Assembly (NCBI GenBank): GCA_034231615.1
Contig: CM067322.1
Coordinates: 104,669,767-104,733,766 of the forward strand
DNA: 64,000 bases
Direction: 5' to 3'
Source of the DNA: Meghimatium bilineatum
Lineage: Eukaryota; Mollusca; Gastropoda; Stylommatophora; Philomycidae
The translations under genes were made by a program, and so were the position numbers. How positions within the stretch are numbered: the stretch's first letter is position 1; each line of letters starts with the position of its first letter. Below the pieces are notes generated by a model, which saw only the letters and a program-made list of their open reading frames with translations, was not told where the DNA came from and made no database searches. Below, piece by piece: positions 10,640-22,714 of this stretch.

Positions 10640-11098
10640 ATGTTAGATGTTAGAGTGTGCCATCTTCTTAGTCCTTCAAGTCTGTTAAAAACATAGAGCT
10701 TATAGTCTACCATCATATTAGATGTTAGAGTGTGCCATCTTCTTAGTCCTTCAAGTCTGTTAAAAACATAGAGCTTATAGTCTACCATCATATTAGATGT
10801 TAGAGTGTGCCATCTTCTTAGTCCTTCAAGTCTGTTAAAAACATAGAGCTTATAGTCTACCATCATATTAGATGTTAGAGTGTGCCATCTTCTTAGTCCT
10901 TCAAGTCTGTTAAAAACATAGAGCTTATAGTCTACCATCATATTAGATGTTAGAGTGTGCCATCTTCTTAGTCCTTCAAGTCTGTTAAAAACATAGAGCT
11001 TATAGTCTACCATCATATTAGATGTTAGAGTGTGCCATCTTCTTAGTCCTTCAAGTCTGTTAAAAACATAGAGCTTATAGTCTACCATCATATTAGAT
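10640..11098. repeat. Minisatellite, 75-bp unit, 6 near-identical copies
   Basis: TAGAGTGTGCCATCTTCTTA recurs at 75-bp spacing (10651, 10726 and on). The unit length is divisible by three, giving a spurious 161-codon minus-strand frame of 25-residue repeats. The diverged edge at 11099-11330 shows decayed TTAGAGTGT units. Confidence 0.95.
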
Positions 11099-11329
11099 CT
11101 TAGAGTGTGTCATTCATATATTATTTATCCTATAGAAACGTGTTTCATTATTTTATACATTACAGTGTGTTAAAATGTACATTGTATAGAGTGTCATCAT
11201 ATTAGTTCTTAGAGTGTCAACATTTTGGATCTTAGAGTGTCTTCACGTTAGATATTATAGTCTGACATATCTTCAATTTGCGTAATTCGATTCGGATCTA
11301 CCCAGTTAGATCTTGAATTCTGTTATGCT

Positions 11330-14300
11330 AAATCTTAATCTGCTGTCAAATTAGATCTGAATCTTTCATCAAGTTAGATCTGAGCCTGTCCTCAAGTTAG
11401 ATCTGAGTCTTTCATCAAATTAATTGCAGATGTCTGTAACACAGTTAGAAATGAGTCATAATATTAGACTGAGTCTTTCATCAAGTTAGATCTGAGTCTT
11501 TCATCAAGTTAGATCTGAATCATTAAGTTAGATCTGAGTCTTTAATCAACTTAGATCTGAGTCTTTCATCAAGTTAGATATGTCTTTCATCAAGTTAGAT
11601 CTGAGTCTTTCATCAAGTTATTTCTATCTTTCATCAAGTTAGATCTGTCTTTCATCACGTTAAATCTGTTATTCATCAAGTTAGATCTGAGTCTTTCATC
11701 AAGTTAGTTCTGTCTTTCATCACGTTAGTTCTGTCTTTCATCACGTTAAATCTGTTATTCATCAAGTTAGATCTGTCTTTCGTCAAGTTAGATCTGAGTC
11801 TTTCATCAAGTTAGATCTGAGTCTTTCATCAAGTTAGATCTGAGTCTTTCATCAAGTTAGATCTGAATCATCAAGTTAGATCTGAGTCTTTCATCAAGTT
11901 AGATCTGAATCATTAAGTTAGATCTGAGTCTTTAATCAACTTAGATCTGAGTCTTTCATCAAGTTAGATCTGAATCATTAAGTTAGATCTGAGTCTTTAA
12001 TCAACTTAGATCTGAGTCTTTCATCAAGTTATTTCTATCTTTCATCAAGTTAGATCTGTCTTTCATCACGTTAAATCTGTTATTCATCAAGTTAGATCTG
12101 AGTCTTTCATCAAGTTAGTTCTGTCTTTCATCACGTTAGTTCTGTCTTTCATCACGTTAAATCTGTTATTCATCAAGTTAGATCTGTCTTTCGTCAAGTT
12201 AGATCTGAGTCTTTCATCAAGTTAGATCTGAGTCTTTCATCAAGTTAGATCTGAATCATCAAGTTAGATCTGAGTCTTTCATCAAGTTAGATCTGAATCA
12301 TTAAGTTAGATCTGAGTCTTTAATCAACTTAGATCTGAGTCTTTCATCAAGTTATTTCTATCTTTCATCAAGTTAAATCTGAGTCTTTCATCAAGTTAGA
12401 TCTGAGTCTTTCATCAAGTTAGATATGTCTTTCATCAAGTTAGATCTGAGTCTTTCATCAAGTTATTTCTATCTTTCATCAATTTAAATCTGAGTCTTTC
12501 ATCAAGTTAGATCCGTCTTTCATCAAGTTAGATCTGAGTCTTTCATCAAGATAGATCTGAGTCTTTCATCAAGTTAGATCTGAGTCTTTCATCAAGTTAG
12601 ATCTGAGTCTTTCATCAAGTTAGTTCTGTCTTTCATCAAGTTATATGTTTTTCATCAAGTTAGATCTTTCTTTCGTCAAGTTAGATCTGAGTCTTTCATC
12701 AAGTTAGTTCTGTCTTTCATCACGTTAGTTCTGTCTTTCATCACGTTATATCTGTTTTTCATCAAGTTTGATCTGTCTTTCGTCAAGTTAGATCTGAGTC
12801 TTTCATCAAGTTAAATCTGAGTCTTTCATCAAGTTAGATCTGAGTCTTTCATCAAGTTAGATCTGTCGTTCATCAAGTTAGACCCGAGTCATCAAGTTAG
12901 ATCTGAGTGTTTCATCAAGTTAGACCCGAGTCATCAAGTTAGATCTGAGTGTTTCATCAAGTTAGATCTGTCTTTCATCAAGTTAGATCTAAGTAATCAA
13001 GTTAGATCTGAGTTTTTCATCAAGTTAGATCTGAGTCATCAAGTTAGATCTGAGTCATCAAGTTAGATCTGAGTCATTAAGTTAGATCTGAGTTTTTCAT
13101 CAAGTTAGATCTGAGTATTTCATCAAGTTAGATCTGAGTCATCAAGTTAGATCTGAGTTTTTCATCAAGTTAGATCTGAGTCATCAAGTTAGATCTGAGT
13201 GTTTTATCAAGTTAGACCCGAGTCATCAAGTTAGATCTGAGTGTTTCATCAAGTTAGATCTGTCTTTCATCAAGTTAGATCTAAGTAATCAAGTTAGATC
13301 TGAGTTTTTCATCAATTTAGATCTGAGTCATCAAGTTAGATCTGAGTCATCAAGTTAGATCTGAGTCATTAAGTTAGATCTGAGTTTTTCATCAAGTTAG
13401 ATCTGAGTATTTCATCAAGTTAGATCTGAGTCATCAAGTTAGATCTGAGTTTTTCATCAAGTTAGATCTGAGTCATCAAGTTAGATCTGAGTCATCAAGT
13501 TAGATCTGAGTTTTTCATCAAGTTAGATCTGAGTATTTCATCAAGTTAGATCTGAGTCATCAAGTTAGATCTGAGTTTTTCATCAAGTTAGATCTGAGTA
13601 TTTCATCAATTTAAATCTGAGTCTTTCATCAAGTTAGATCTGAGTCTTTCATCAAGTTAGTTCTGAGTCTTTCATCAAGTTAGATCTGAGCCTTTCATCA
13701 AGTTAGATCTGAGTCTTTCATCAAGTTAGATCTGAGTCATCAAGTTAGATCTGAGTCTTTCATCAAGTTAGATCTGAGTCTCATCAAGTTAGATCTGTCT
13801 TTCATCAAGTTAGATCTGAGTTTTTCATCAAGTTAGATCTGAGTCATCAAGTTAGATCTGAGTTTTTCATCAAGTTAGATCTGAGTCATTAAGTTAGATC
13901 TGAGTCATCAAGTTAGATCTGAGTTTTTCATCAAATTAGATCTGAGTCTTTCATCAAGTTAGATCTGAGCCTTTCATCAAGTTAGATCTGAGTCTTTCAT
14001 CAAGTTAGATCTGAGTCATCAAGTTAGATCTGAGTCATCAAGTTAGATCTGAGTCATCAAGTTAGATCTGAGTCATCAAGTTAGATCTGAGTCATCAAGT
14101 TAGATCTGAGTCATCAAGTTAGATATGAGCCTTTCATCAAGTTAGATCTGAGTCATCAAGTTAGATCTGAGTTTTTCATCAAATTAGATCTGTCTTTCAT
14201 CATGTTAGATCTGAGCCTTTCATCAAGTTAGATCTGTCGTTCATCAAGTTAGACCTGAGTCATCAATTTAGATATGTCGTTCATCAAGTTAGACCTGAGT

Positions 14301-15425
14301 CATCAAGTTAGATCTTTCGTTCATCAAGTTAGACCTGAGTAATCAAGTTAGATCTGAGTCATCAAGTTAGATCTGAGTTTTTCATCAAGTTAGATCTGAG
14401 TCATCAAGTTAGATCTGAGTCATCAAGTTAGATCTGAGTTTTTCATCAAGTTAGATCTGAGTATTTCATCAAGTTAGATCTGAGTCATCAAGTTAGATCT
14501 GAGTTTTTCATCAAGTTAGATCTGAGTATTTTATCAAGTTAAATCTGAGTCTTTCATCAAGTTAGATCTGAGTCTTTCATCAAGTTAGATCTGAGTCTTT
14601 CATCAAGTTAGATCTGAGCCTTTCATCAAGTTAGATCTGAGTCTTTCATCAAGTTAGATCTGAGTCATCAAGTTAGATCTGAGTTTTTCATCAAGTTAGA
14701 TCTGAGTATTTTATCAAGTTAAATCTGAGTCTTTCATCAAGTTAGATCTGAGTCTTTCATCAAGTTAGATCTGAGTCTTTCATCAAGTTAGATCTGAGCC
14801 TTTCATCAAGTTAGATCTGAGTCTTTCATCAAGTTAGATCTGAGTCATCAAGTTAGATCTGAATCTTTCATCAAGTTAGATCTGAGTCATCAAGTTAGAT
14901 CTGAGTTTTTCATCAAGTTAGATCTGAGCCTTTCATCAAGTTAGATCTGAGTCTTTCATCAAGTTAGATCTGAGTCTTTCATCAAGTTAGATCTGAGTCA
15001 TCAAGTTAGATCTGAGTCATCAAGTTAGATCTGAGTCATCAAGTTAGATCTGAGTCATCAAGTTAGATCTGAGTCATCAAGTTAGATCTGAGTCATCAAG
15101 TTAGATCTGAGCCTTTCATCAAGTTAGATCTGAGTCATCAAGTTAGATCTGAGTTTTTCATCAAATTAGATCTGTCTTTCATCATGTTAGATCTGAGCCT
15201 TTCATCAAGTTAGATCTGTCGTTCATCAAGTTAGACCTGAGTCATCAAGTTAGACCTGAGTCATCAAGTTAGATCTGAGTCTTTCATCAAGTTAGATCTG
15301 AGTCTTTCATCAAGTTAGATCTGAGTCTTTCATCAAGTTAGATCTGAGTCATCAAGTTAGATCTGAGTCTTTCATCAATTTAGATCTGAGTCATCAAGTT
15401 AGATCTGAGTCTTTCGTGAAATTAG
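11330..15425. repeat. 4.1 kb minisatellite of mixed 23- and 19-bp units
   Basis: The long unit contains AGATCTGAGTCTTTCATC and the short unit AGATCTGAGTCATCAAG, which lacks four bases. Both share CAAGTTAGATCTGAGT. Long, short and GTTTTT or GTCGTT variant units alternate. Blocks of several hundred bases recur, for example around 11.46-12.10 versus 11.82-12.35 kb and 14.45-14.65 versus 14.65-14.85 kb, so there is higher-order structure. Short units create TGAGTCA, a perfect AP-1 consensus. Confidence 0.95.
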
Positions 15426-15539
15426 ATCGTCGTGTCTGTCATCAATTTACGTGTTCGAAATTGAAAGATAAGGAATTAGTTCCTTCTGCAGAGTTAGTTT
15501 ATGTTGTCATTGTCCTTTGACCATGTCATTTCACTAAAT

Positions 15540-16800
15540 ACATTTCGACTAGTAAGCCCACTTGCCCTTCTGTTCAGCCAGATGTCCCTGGTGTTGTTTT
15601 CTGATAATCTGATTGACTGCTCCCATATTATAATGTCTTCGCTTATTTTGAGGAGCTACTTTTAAACAAGTCTGTTCCGCTACTTTGTTTCTTGCTGTAT
15701 CGCTATGACCAGGGATGCATTGCATGATCAAACTGATGACGGATATATGCAGAGATAAGACTGTGCGCTGCTCTTGCTATGTGGCAAATATCATACAGGT
15801 GACCTTGAAAGCTGGTCTATCAGTGTAGGCCTTGGTTGCCGATAATGGTTAGCTGTTTATAGTTTCTAGGGCACATGTCCTCAGGATTGTTGGTAGTGTT
15901 CCCTTGTTGGCTGTTTTATCTAGTAATTTTGTTTGGATAGTTGGTTGGTGCAAGTTCTCCCAAGGGTGGTCCGATGTAGTTAATTTATAATTCTCCCTCT
16001 TGCAGTAGATGGTGTTTGTCATTACCCTCTCCGGATATACCCAAGAGAGACAGTTGCTTTAGTGTTGTTTTTTGGGGGTTTGTTTCCAAATGTCAATATG
16101 TATTTTATTTGGATCGTCATTATTTTATCTCTTGCACCTTTCTAAAACTTCCGTCAGTTCTCTTTTCTACAACTTCCGTCAGTTCTCTTTTCTACAACTT
16201 ACGTCAGTTCTCTTTTCTACAACTTCCGTCAGTTCTCTTTTCTACAACTTCCGTCAGTTCTCTTTTCTACAACTTCCGTCAGTTCTCTTTTCTACAACTT
16301 CCGTCAGTTCTCTTTTCTACAACTTACGTCAGTTCTCTTTTCTACAACTTCCGTCAGTTCTCTTTTCTACAACTTCCGTCAGTTCTCTTTTCTACAACTT
16401 CCGTCTGTTCTCTTTTCTACAACTTCCGTCAGTTCTCTTTTCTACAACTTACGTCAGTTCTCTTTTCTACAACTTCCGTCAGTTCTCTTTTCTAAACTTA
16501 CGTCAGTTCTCTTTTCTACAACTTACGTCAGTTCTCTTTTCTACAACTTACGTCAGATCTCTTTTCTACAACTTCCGTCAGTTCTCTTTTCCATCTGATA
16601 TCCAGCGGCTCTACATTTGCATCTCTCACATACTGCTGTGGGTGTTGATCCTATCCCTTCACAGATTAGTCTCAGAGCTTGGTTCTGCACCCTATTCAGG
16701 GATGAGATAATAGTATTGATCACAAATGACTACAGAGGAAAGCTATAATCCATTACTGATCTCACAAGTTACAGCTGGTGGAGTGTCGGTTTGTCCGCCA
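15540..16800 (-). pseudogene. Degenerate non-LTR retrotransposon fragment with RNase H, split by a minisatellite
   Basis: Read on the minus strand, about 16790-16600 encodes VRSVMDYSFPL then LNRVQNQALRLICEGIGSTP, the typical post-RT thumb of Jockey/R1-like LINEs. About 15900-15820 gives ALETIN then KAYTDRPAF (compare YTDGS), and 15731-15550 gives IMQCIPGHSDTARNKVAEQ, the RNase H HCG-type block. Several stops interrupt it. The 25-bp array at 16149-16590 lies between thumb and RNase H. This family differs from the LGCTRDTP elements elsewhere in the window. Confidence 0.72.
16149..16590. repeat. Minisatellite, 25-bp pyrimidine-rich unit, about 18 copies
   Basis: TTCTCTTTTCTACAACTTCC followed by GTCAG recurs every 25 bp, with CC/AC variation. 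On the Nkx2-2 sense strand each unit resembles a polypyrimidine tract ending in CAG. Confidence 0.95.
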
Positions 16801-16929
16801 ACAGGTAGTATTGGTAGGTCTTAAGGTCTGAAGTACTGGCATATCTTGAAGTCACTTGGTAGATCTTGAAGTCAGTTAGCAGATCATGAAGTCATTTGTA
16901 TTGGTAGATCTTAAGCTGTAGCTTGTGCA

Positions 16930-17037
16930 CGGTGTCACGTGTTAGGCACTGTGTTACGTGGTGTACATGGTGTCACATGTTGTACACTGTGTCACGTGTT
17001 GTACACTGTGTCACGTGCTGTACACTGTGTCACATAT
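16930..17037. repeat. Short tandem repeat, ~19-bp unit, about 5 copies
   Basis: GTGTCACGTGTTGTACACT is repeated with changes. Several units contain CACGTG. Confidence 0.8.
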
Positions 17038-17985
17038 TTTAATTTCTCTACAGGAAAGTTGGATGCAAATGTACTTTTAGAAGGTAGTGTTTCCTTTTTA
17101 GTCGAAATATCTTGACATGTTCATTTCTGTTCTTTTTGATGATTTTGAATTTGTCTTTGCTAGTTCTATGGTTTCTGTTTAACTTTCTCCACTGAAGACG
17201 TACATATTGTGTTAGCAGAAATTTTACTTCTCTGAATCTGCAGGGTGCAACAGAGGAATGTTGACCCCAGTTTTGGGTATAAAAATCGTCAATCATATAT
17301 TGATTTTCGTTGTCAGGAATGAGCTGGCAAAAAAATAGTAATAATATAGTTTGTCTAGCTATTTCGGAGCTGTTTTGTGTCTGTTTATGTTTTCCTAGCT
17401 ATTTCGGAGCTGTTTTCTTTATGTTGTGAATTAGATTGTCTTGTTGAGTGGGCTGGATGACTTGGAAAACTGATTTTACCCATGCATTTTCTGATATGCA
17501 ATGTTGATTACTTGAGCAGATGTTAGTATGACAGTTCTCGCTGTTCTGAAATGTGTGCATTTTATTCTTGTGGCAACCGAAAGTTCGTATGCGGTGTCTG
17601 TATAAATGATTTATATTACACCGGCACAATTAGTTGTCCTTATTGGTCTGCGGCAAGAGTATACAACATGAAAATAGCAGGATACAGAGGAAGAGCAAGA
17701 AGACGGTGTATTGAAGGAGTTACCAACATTCTGACACGGCACAGTACCAGGCTAATCAAGAGACCAGACGTGCACAAGTCCGAAAACTGATCGCCATTCA
17801 ATCCTGCGACCCCTGACATCATCAGCAGAGAAAAGACAATAGATAGAGACTATTTGTTGTAGCTTGTGTTGCTGATCTGTCTGATATCTGCTAGCAGACA
17901 CTTGCACACATATTTTTTATTTGAATGAAGATTTTCAATTTGACTTTTAATAATTGAAGTGATACATGGCCATCTTCTATTTCTG
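17038..17985. other. Mostly unrecognised sequence with a possible LINE tail
   Basis: No gene was recognised. The motif TAGCTATTTCGGAGCTGTTT occurs twice (17355-17420). At about 17660-17815 on the plus strand, the segment reading GRARRRCIEGV, followed in another frame by AQVRKLIAIQSCDP and a stop, resembles a LINE C-terminal end. The match is short and I hold it loosely. Confidence 0.3.
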
Positions 17986-17987
17986 TG

Positions 17988-18403
17988 TTAGTGCAGTTCA
18001 TGTTTGACATTTCACAGTCAAATGTTTGTGCAGTTCATGTTTGACATTTCACAGTCAAATGTTTGTGCAGTTCATGTTTGACATTTCACAGTCAAATGTT
18101 TGTGCAGTTCATGTTTGACCTTTCACAGTCAAATGTTTGTGCAGTTCATGTTTGACATTTCACAGTCACATGTTTGTGCAGTTCATGTTTGACATTTCAC
18201 AGTCAAATGTTTGTGCAGTTCATGTTTGACATTTCACAGTCAAATGTTTGTGCAGTTCATGTTTGACATTTCACAGTCAAATGTTTGTGCAGTTCATGTT
18301 TGACATTTCACAGTCAAATGTTTGTGCAGTTCATGTTTGACATTTCACAGTCAAATGTTTGTGCAGTTCATGTTTGACATTTCACAGTCAAATGTTTGTG
18401 CAG
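17988..18403. repeat. Minisatellite, 37-bp unit, about 11 copies
   Basis: GTGCAGTTCATGTTTGACAT recurs at 17991, 18028 and 18065 and onward, nearly without differences. Confidence 0.95.
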
Positions 18404-18406
18404 TTT

Positions 18407-18612
18407 AGTGGTTGAGGTTCAAGTGATAGACTTGCACACTTGGTTGAGGTTTTAGTGATAGACTTGCACACTTGGTTGAGGTTCAAGTGATAGACGCACA
18501 CTTGATTGAGGTTCAAGTGATAGACGTGCACACTTGATTGAGGTTGAAGTGATAGACTTGCACACTTGATTGAGGTTCAAGTGATAGACTTGCACACTTG
18601 ATTGAGGTTCAA
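18407..18612. repeat. Minisatellite, ~33-bp unit, 6 copies
   Basis: TTGAGGTTCAAGTGATAGAC followed by TTGCACACTTG recurs. It begins immediately after the preceding array with an unrelated unit. Confidence 0.93.
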
Positions 18613-18857
18613 GTGATCGATATCATATACTGATTATTGATCATATTGGAGAATTGATTCTCTCGCTTAAGTGGTCTTGACCTTTTCTTAGAAGCGATTC
18701 CAGTTATGAATTGTTACTTAAAATAAATTGTTTTAAAGGTATCCTTTCAGCATTTCTGATTGATCATATTGTCAAATAAATGTATATTTTTGCTTATGTC
18801 GGCAAATTTGAAATTTCAAATCATGTAAGCAGTCAAGTTAGATGTTCACTATGTATG

Positions 18858-19050
18858 CAGTCAAGTCAAATGTTCATGTTCACAGTCACGTTATATGTTC
18901 ATGTTCACAGTCACGTTATATGTTCATGTTCACAGTCACGTTATATGTTCATGTTCACAGTCACGTTATATGTTCATGTTTACAGTCACGTTATATGTTC
19001 ATGTTCACAGTCACGTTATATGTTCATGTTCACAGTCACGTTATATGTTC
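18858..19050. repeat. Minisatellite, 25-bp unit, about 8 copies
   Basis: GTTCATGTTCACAGTCACGT is repeated. The shared TTCACAGTCA core suggests a distant relation to the 37-bp array at 17988. Confidence 0.93.
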
Positions 19051-19136
19051 CTGTATGCATCTTCACGGCGAACTCCTACTTCCACATTAATATACATCAC
19101 CATTTAAAACAGAGCGACAGCTAAATGTGTTTGGCT

Positions 19137-19412
19137 GTGCTATATCAAGTAGAAAATCTGAGTTGGCTGCTGGTTTAGCTATATCAAGTGGAAAGTCTGA
19201 GTTGGCTGCTGGTTTAGCTATATCAAGTGGAAAATCTGAGTTGGCTGCTGGTTTAGCAATATCAAGTAGAAAATCTGAGTTGGCTGCTGGTTTAGCTATA
19301 TCAAGTGGAAAGTCTGAGTTGACTGCTGGTTTAGCTATATCAAGTAGAAAGTCTGAGTTGGCTGCTGGTTTAGCTATATCAAGTAGAAAATCTGAGTTGG
19401 CTGCTGGTTTTC
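19137..19412. repeat. Minisatellite, 39-bp unit, 7 copies
   Basis: TGGCTGCTGGTTTAGCTATA recurs every 39 bp. Being 13 codons long, it leaves a spurious 97-codon frame. Confidence 0.93.
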
Positions 19413-19494
19413 GCTATTGATGACCAGGTGTTAGCTATGATCGCAACATTATGATAATTTACAGAGAATTGTGGGATTTGTGATATCAAAGAAC

Positions 19495-20375
19495 CTCCAA
19501 CTGATAAATGACAATGATGGTAAGTCAATGTCTACTAAGCTAAGAACATTAAAAAGATGGAAAGAATATTTTTCTGAGTTACTAAATACAACATCAAGCA
19601 ACAATACAGCAAAAGAAACCATAAAGAGAACTAAAAATTAACAAGAACAAAATTTGGGAAATTATTTCTCATAGTGGAAATTGCTGAGGTCATAAAAAAG
19701 GCAGAAAATAATAAATTCCAGGGATAGATAACATACCACTAGAAATTATAAGAGCAGCAGGAGAAACAGGATTATATTGGCTACACAGAATTTTTAACAC
19801 AGCGTGGAGGCAACAGAAGACACCAATAGACTGGAGAAAAGCTATCACAGTGCCAATATGGAAAAGGAAAGATAGCAAAAGAGACTGTAAGCAGTACAGG
19901 GGAATTTCCTTGTTAAGCCATGCAGGAAAACTATATGCAAAAATAGTAGAGAAAAGACTGAGACCTGTAATAGAACAACAACTTAGCAATACACAAATGG
20001 GTTTTAGGAGAAACAGAGGATGTACTGATGCAATATTTATTCTGAAACAGTTGGCAGAGAAGTCAATAGAATACAACCAAAATTTATACATATCCTTCAT
20101 AGATCAAGAGAAAACATTTGACCGAGTAAACAGAGAAAAAGTATGGGAAACATAAAAAATGTATGGAGTATGCCAACATTTAATTAACGTTTGTAGAAGT
20201 CTCTATAACAACAGCAGTTGCACTATAAGAATAGATGCAGGCTACACAGATGACTTTGTGATTAGCACAGGAGTAAAGCAGGGATGTGTATTATCCCCAC
20301 TACTTTTTATTACATACATGGACCATATAAACAAAACAGCAAATTCTAATGAAGCAAATGAACTGATTTTTGCAG
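19495..20375 (+). pseudogene. Non-LTR reverse transcriptase fragment (RTE-like, clade uncertain)
   Basis: About 19530-19600 gives TLKRWKEYFSELLN, the linker before RT. About 19680-19745 is the degenerate 'GxDNIP' RT start. 19850-20155 has KQYRGISLLSHAGKLYAK, TQMGFRRNRGCTDAI and motif A FIDQEKTFDRVN. 20159-20375 has motif B GVKQGCVLSPLLF. Homology stops before the YxDD motif and the sequence passes into a degenerate array. A stop at 20153 and a frameshift upstream make it non-functional. Confidence 0.88.
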
Positions 20376-20995
20376 TTGTTACATTTGTGACTCTCTCATC
20401 ATCTGTGCTACATTTGTGACTCTCTAATCATCTATGTTACATTTGTGACTCTCTCATGATCTATGCTACATTTGTGACTGTCGTCATATCTCTGTGCTAT
20501 ATTCATGACAATATCATCAGCTTGCGTTGATGCATTTTAGACTCTCTCGATAAGTTTGTTACATTTAGTACTTTCTCGTTAAATTTATCGCATTTATGAC
20601 TCTCATCAACTATCAGTTTTATATTCATGACTCTATCATTAAATGTTTGTTAAATTCAGGACTTTCTCACATCAATTATCTTCGTTACATTCAGGACTTT
20701 CTCACATCAATGATCTTCGTTACATTGAGGACTTTCTCACATCAATTATCTTCGTTACATTCAGGACTTTCTCACATCAATTATCTTCGTTACATTTAAA
20801 CCTCTCTCATCAACATTATGTGTTATTTTGTTGTTATGTTAATGTGTTATTCAGAACTCTCACTCACAACTATAACTTACATCCATTACTCTCTCACACA
20901 CAACAATAACTTAGATTCATTACTCTCTCACTCACAACTATAACTTTCATCTATGACTCTCTCACACACAACTATAACTTACATTCATTGATAAA
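20376..20995. repeat. Degenerate tandem repeats (~29 and 35 bp)
   Basis: Left units carry ACATTTGTGACTCTCTCATC. The middle (20640-20800) is a cleaner 35-bp array with TTCGTTACATTCAGGACTTT. The right end has CTCTCACACACAACTATAAC. All share a TCT-CTCA core, so they probably derive from one array. Confidence 0.78.
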
Positions 20996-21240
20996 TCTAC
21001 TAATTTAAATTGTGTTAAATATAAATTATATCGCACATAGGTGTATAAATTCACATAGAATTTTATTATTCAATGTCACATGTGAAATGTAAAATCGCAT
21101 ATGCAATATGTAAAATCGCATCATGAATTTACTAAATCTCATAATTAAATGCTACAATCTCACACATTGCTGTAGCACATTCTCTTTATTTCAGTGCACT
21201 TTCATCAGTGAATAATTATGTGCACTGTAGTGTTTCATTT
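20996..21240. other. A/T-rich non-coding stretch
   Basis: No gene or clear array is visible. A weak repeat of AAAATCGCATATG-like segments lies at 21085-21125. Confidence 0.35.
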
Positions 21241-21620
21241 ATATAACATCGGTATTTATTGATCAAGCTTGAATACAATCTCTGATTTAATTTCTACAAT
21301 CGCTGAATTAATTTCTACAATCTCAAATTTAATTTCTGCAATCTCCGAATTAATTTCTAAAATCTAAGATTAAATTTCTGCAATCGGTGATTAAATTTCT
21401 ACAATCTCTGATTTAATTTCCACAATCTTCGATCTAATATCTATAATTCCTGGTTTAATTTAAGTCACTGATTTAAATCTACAATTTATTTAGTGTCTAA
21501 ATTTCTAGTTCAATTTCAACAAATTTTAATTTAATATCTGTACTCTAAATTCAATCTTTGGTTTAATTTCTACAATCATTAATTTAATGTCTAGCTCTTT
21601 ATATATTTCTACAATCTCTG
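21241..21620. repeat. Degenerate tandem repeat, ~21-bp unit
   Basis: TCTACAATCTCTGATTTAAT recurs with many substitutions, making this one of the oldest-looking arrays in the window. Confidence 0.75.
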
Positions 21621-21904
21621 GTAAAGCAGGCAGCAGAAACAGTTCCCGAACAAGTCCCAAATTGTTTGTGGATGCTAACGACAAGCTAAATATCATCATT
21701 TATAATCATCTTTGGTCAAGGCTGACGACAAGCTAAATATCATCATTTATAATCATCATTTCGTCACTAAGAACTACTCTCATGCGATTACATTATGAAA
21801 ACTAGCTGTTACTCTCCTCCAGAATCTCCAGTTGCGTTACTTTGAAATAATGTTTTTCAATCTAAAGTTAGTTCCACTATCTCTTGCTGACTGCGACAGT
21901 ATAA

Positions 21905-22330
21905 ACACATGACTTGGAACTTTGAAAGATACACATGACTTGGAACTTTCAAATATACACATGACTTGGAACTTTCAAATATACACATGACTTGGAACTT
22001 TAAAAGATACACATGACTTGGAACTTTCAAAGATACACATGACTTGGAACTTTCAAAGATACACATGACTTGGAACTTTCAAATATACACATGACTTGGA
22101 ACTTTCAAAGATACACATGACTTGGAACTTTAAAATATACACATGACTTGGAACTTTCAAATATACACATGACTTGGAACTTTCAAATATACACATGACT
22201 TGGAACTTTAAAATATACACATGACTTGGAACTTTCAAATAGACACATGACTTGGAACTTTCAAATATACACATGACTTGGAACTTTCAAAGATACACAA
22301 GACTTGGAACTTTCAAATATACATATGACA
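21905..22330. repeat. Minisatellite, 25-bp unit, about 17 copies
   Basis: ACACATGACTTGGAACTTTC recurs with AAATAT/AAAGAT alternation between units. Confidence 0.95.
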
Positions 22331-22419
22331 TGGAATATTGAAATAATTATTATCAAATATATATCTGTATATCTATGGAATTATACAACACACATAGGGC
22401 AGCATTATTTGAAACTATT

Positions 22420-22575
22420 TTAACATGTTAATAACTGTCTTGAGCCTGATCACAAACTATTTAACACGTTAATAACTGTCTTGAAACTTATAACGAACTA
22501 TTTTAACACGTTAATAACTGTCTTGAGCCTGATAACGAACTATTTTAACACGTTAATACCTGTCTTGAGCCTGAT
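22420..22575. repeat. Minisatellite, ~42-bp unit, 4 copies
   Basis: ACACGTTAATAACTGTCTTG followed by AGCCTGAT recurs four times. A CT-rich microsatellite follows at 22591-22632. Confidence 0.87.
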
Positions 22576-22714
22576 TAGACAATGTTTGTTAACTCTCTCT
22601 CACTCTCTCTCTCTCTCATTCTCTCTCTCGCTAGATGTCTTGAGAGTTTAAAACAATTGTTAGAAATCCTGGAAATAAGAAATATGATTGTCACCTGTAT
22701 CAGCTTTAATTTTA

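Noticed and set aside
19127-19420. Small Ala/Ser/Gly repeat protein
   Set aside because: Seven copies of a 39-bp intronic minisatellite give an open frame by length alone. It ends at the array edge.
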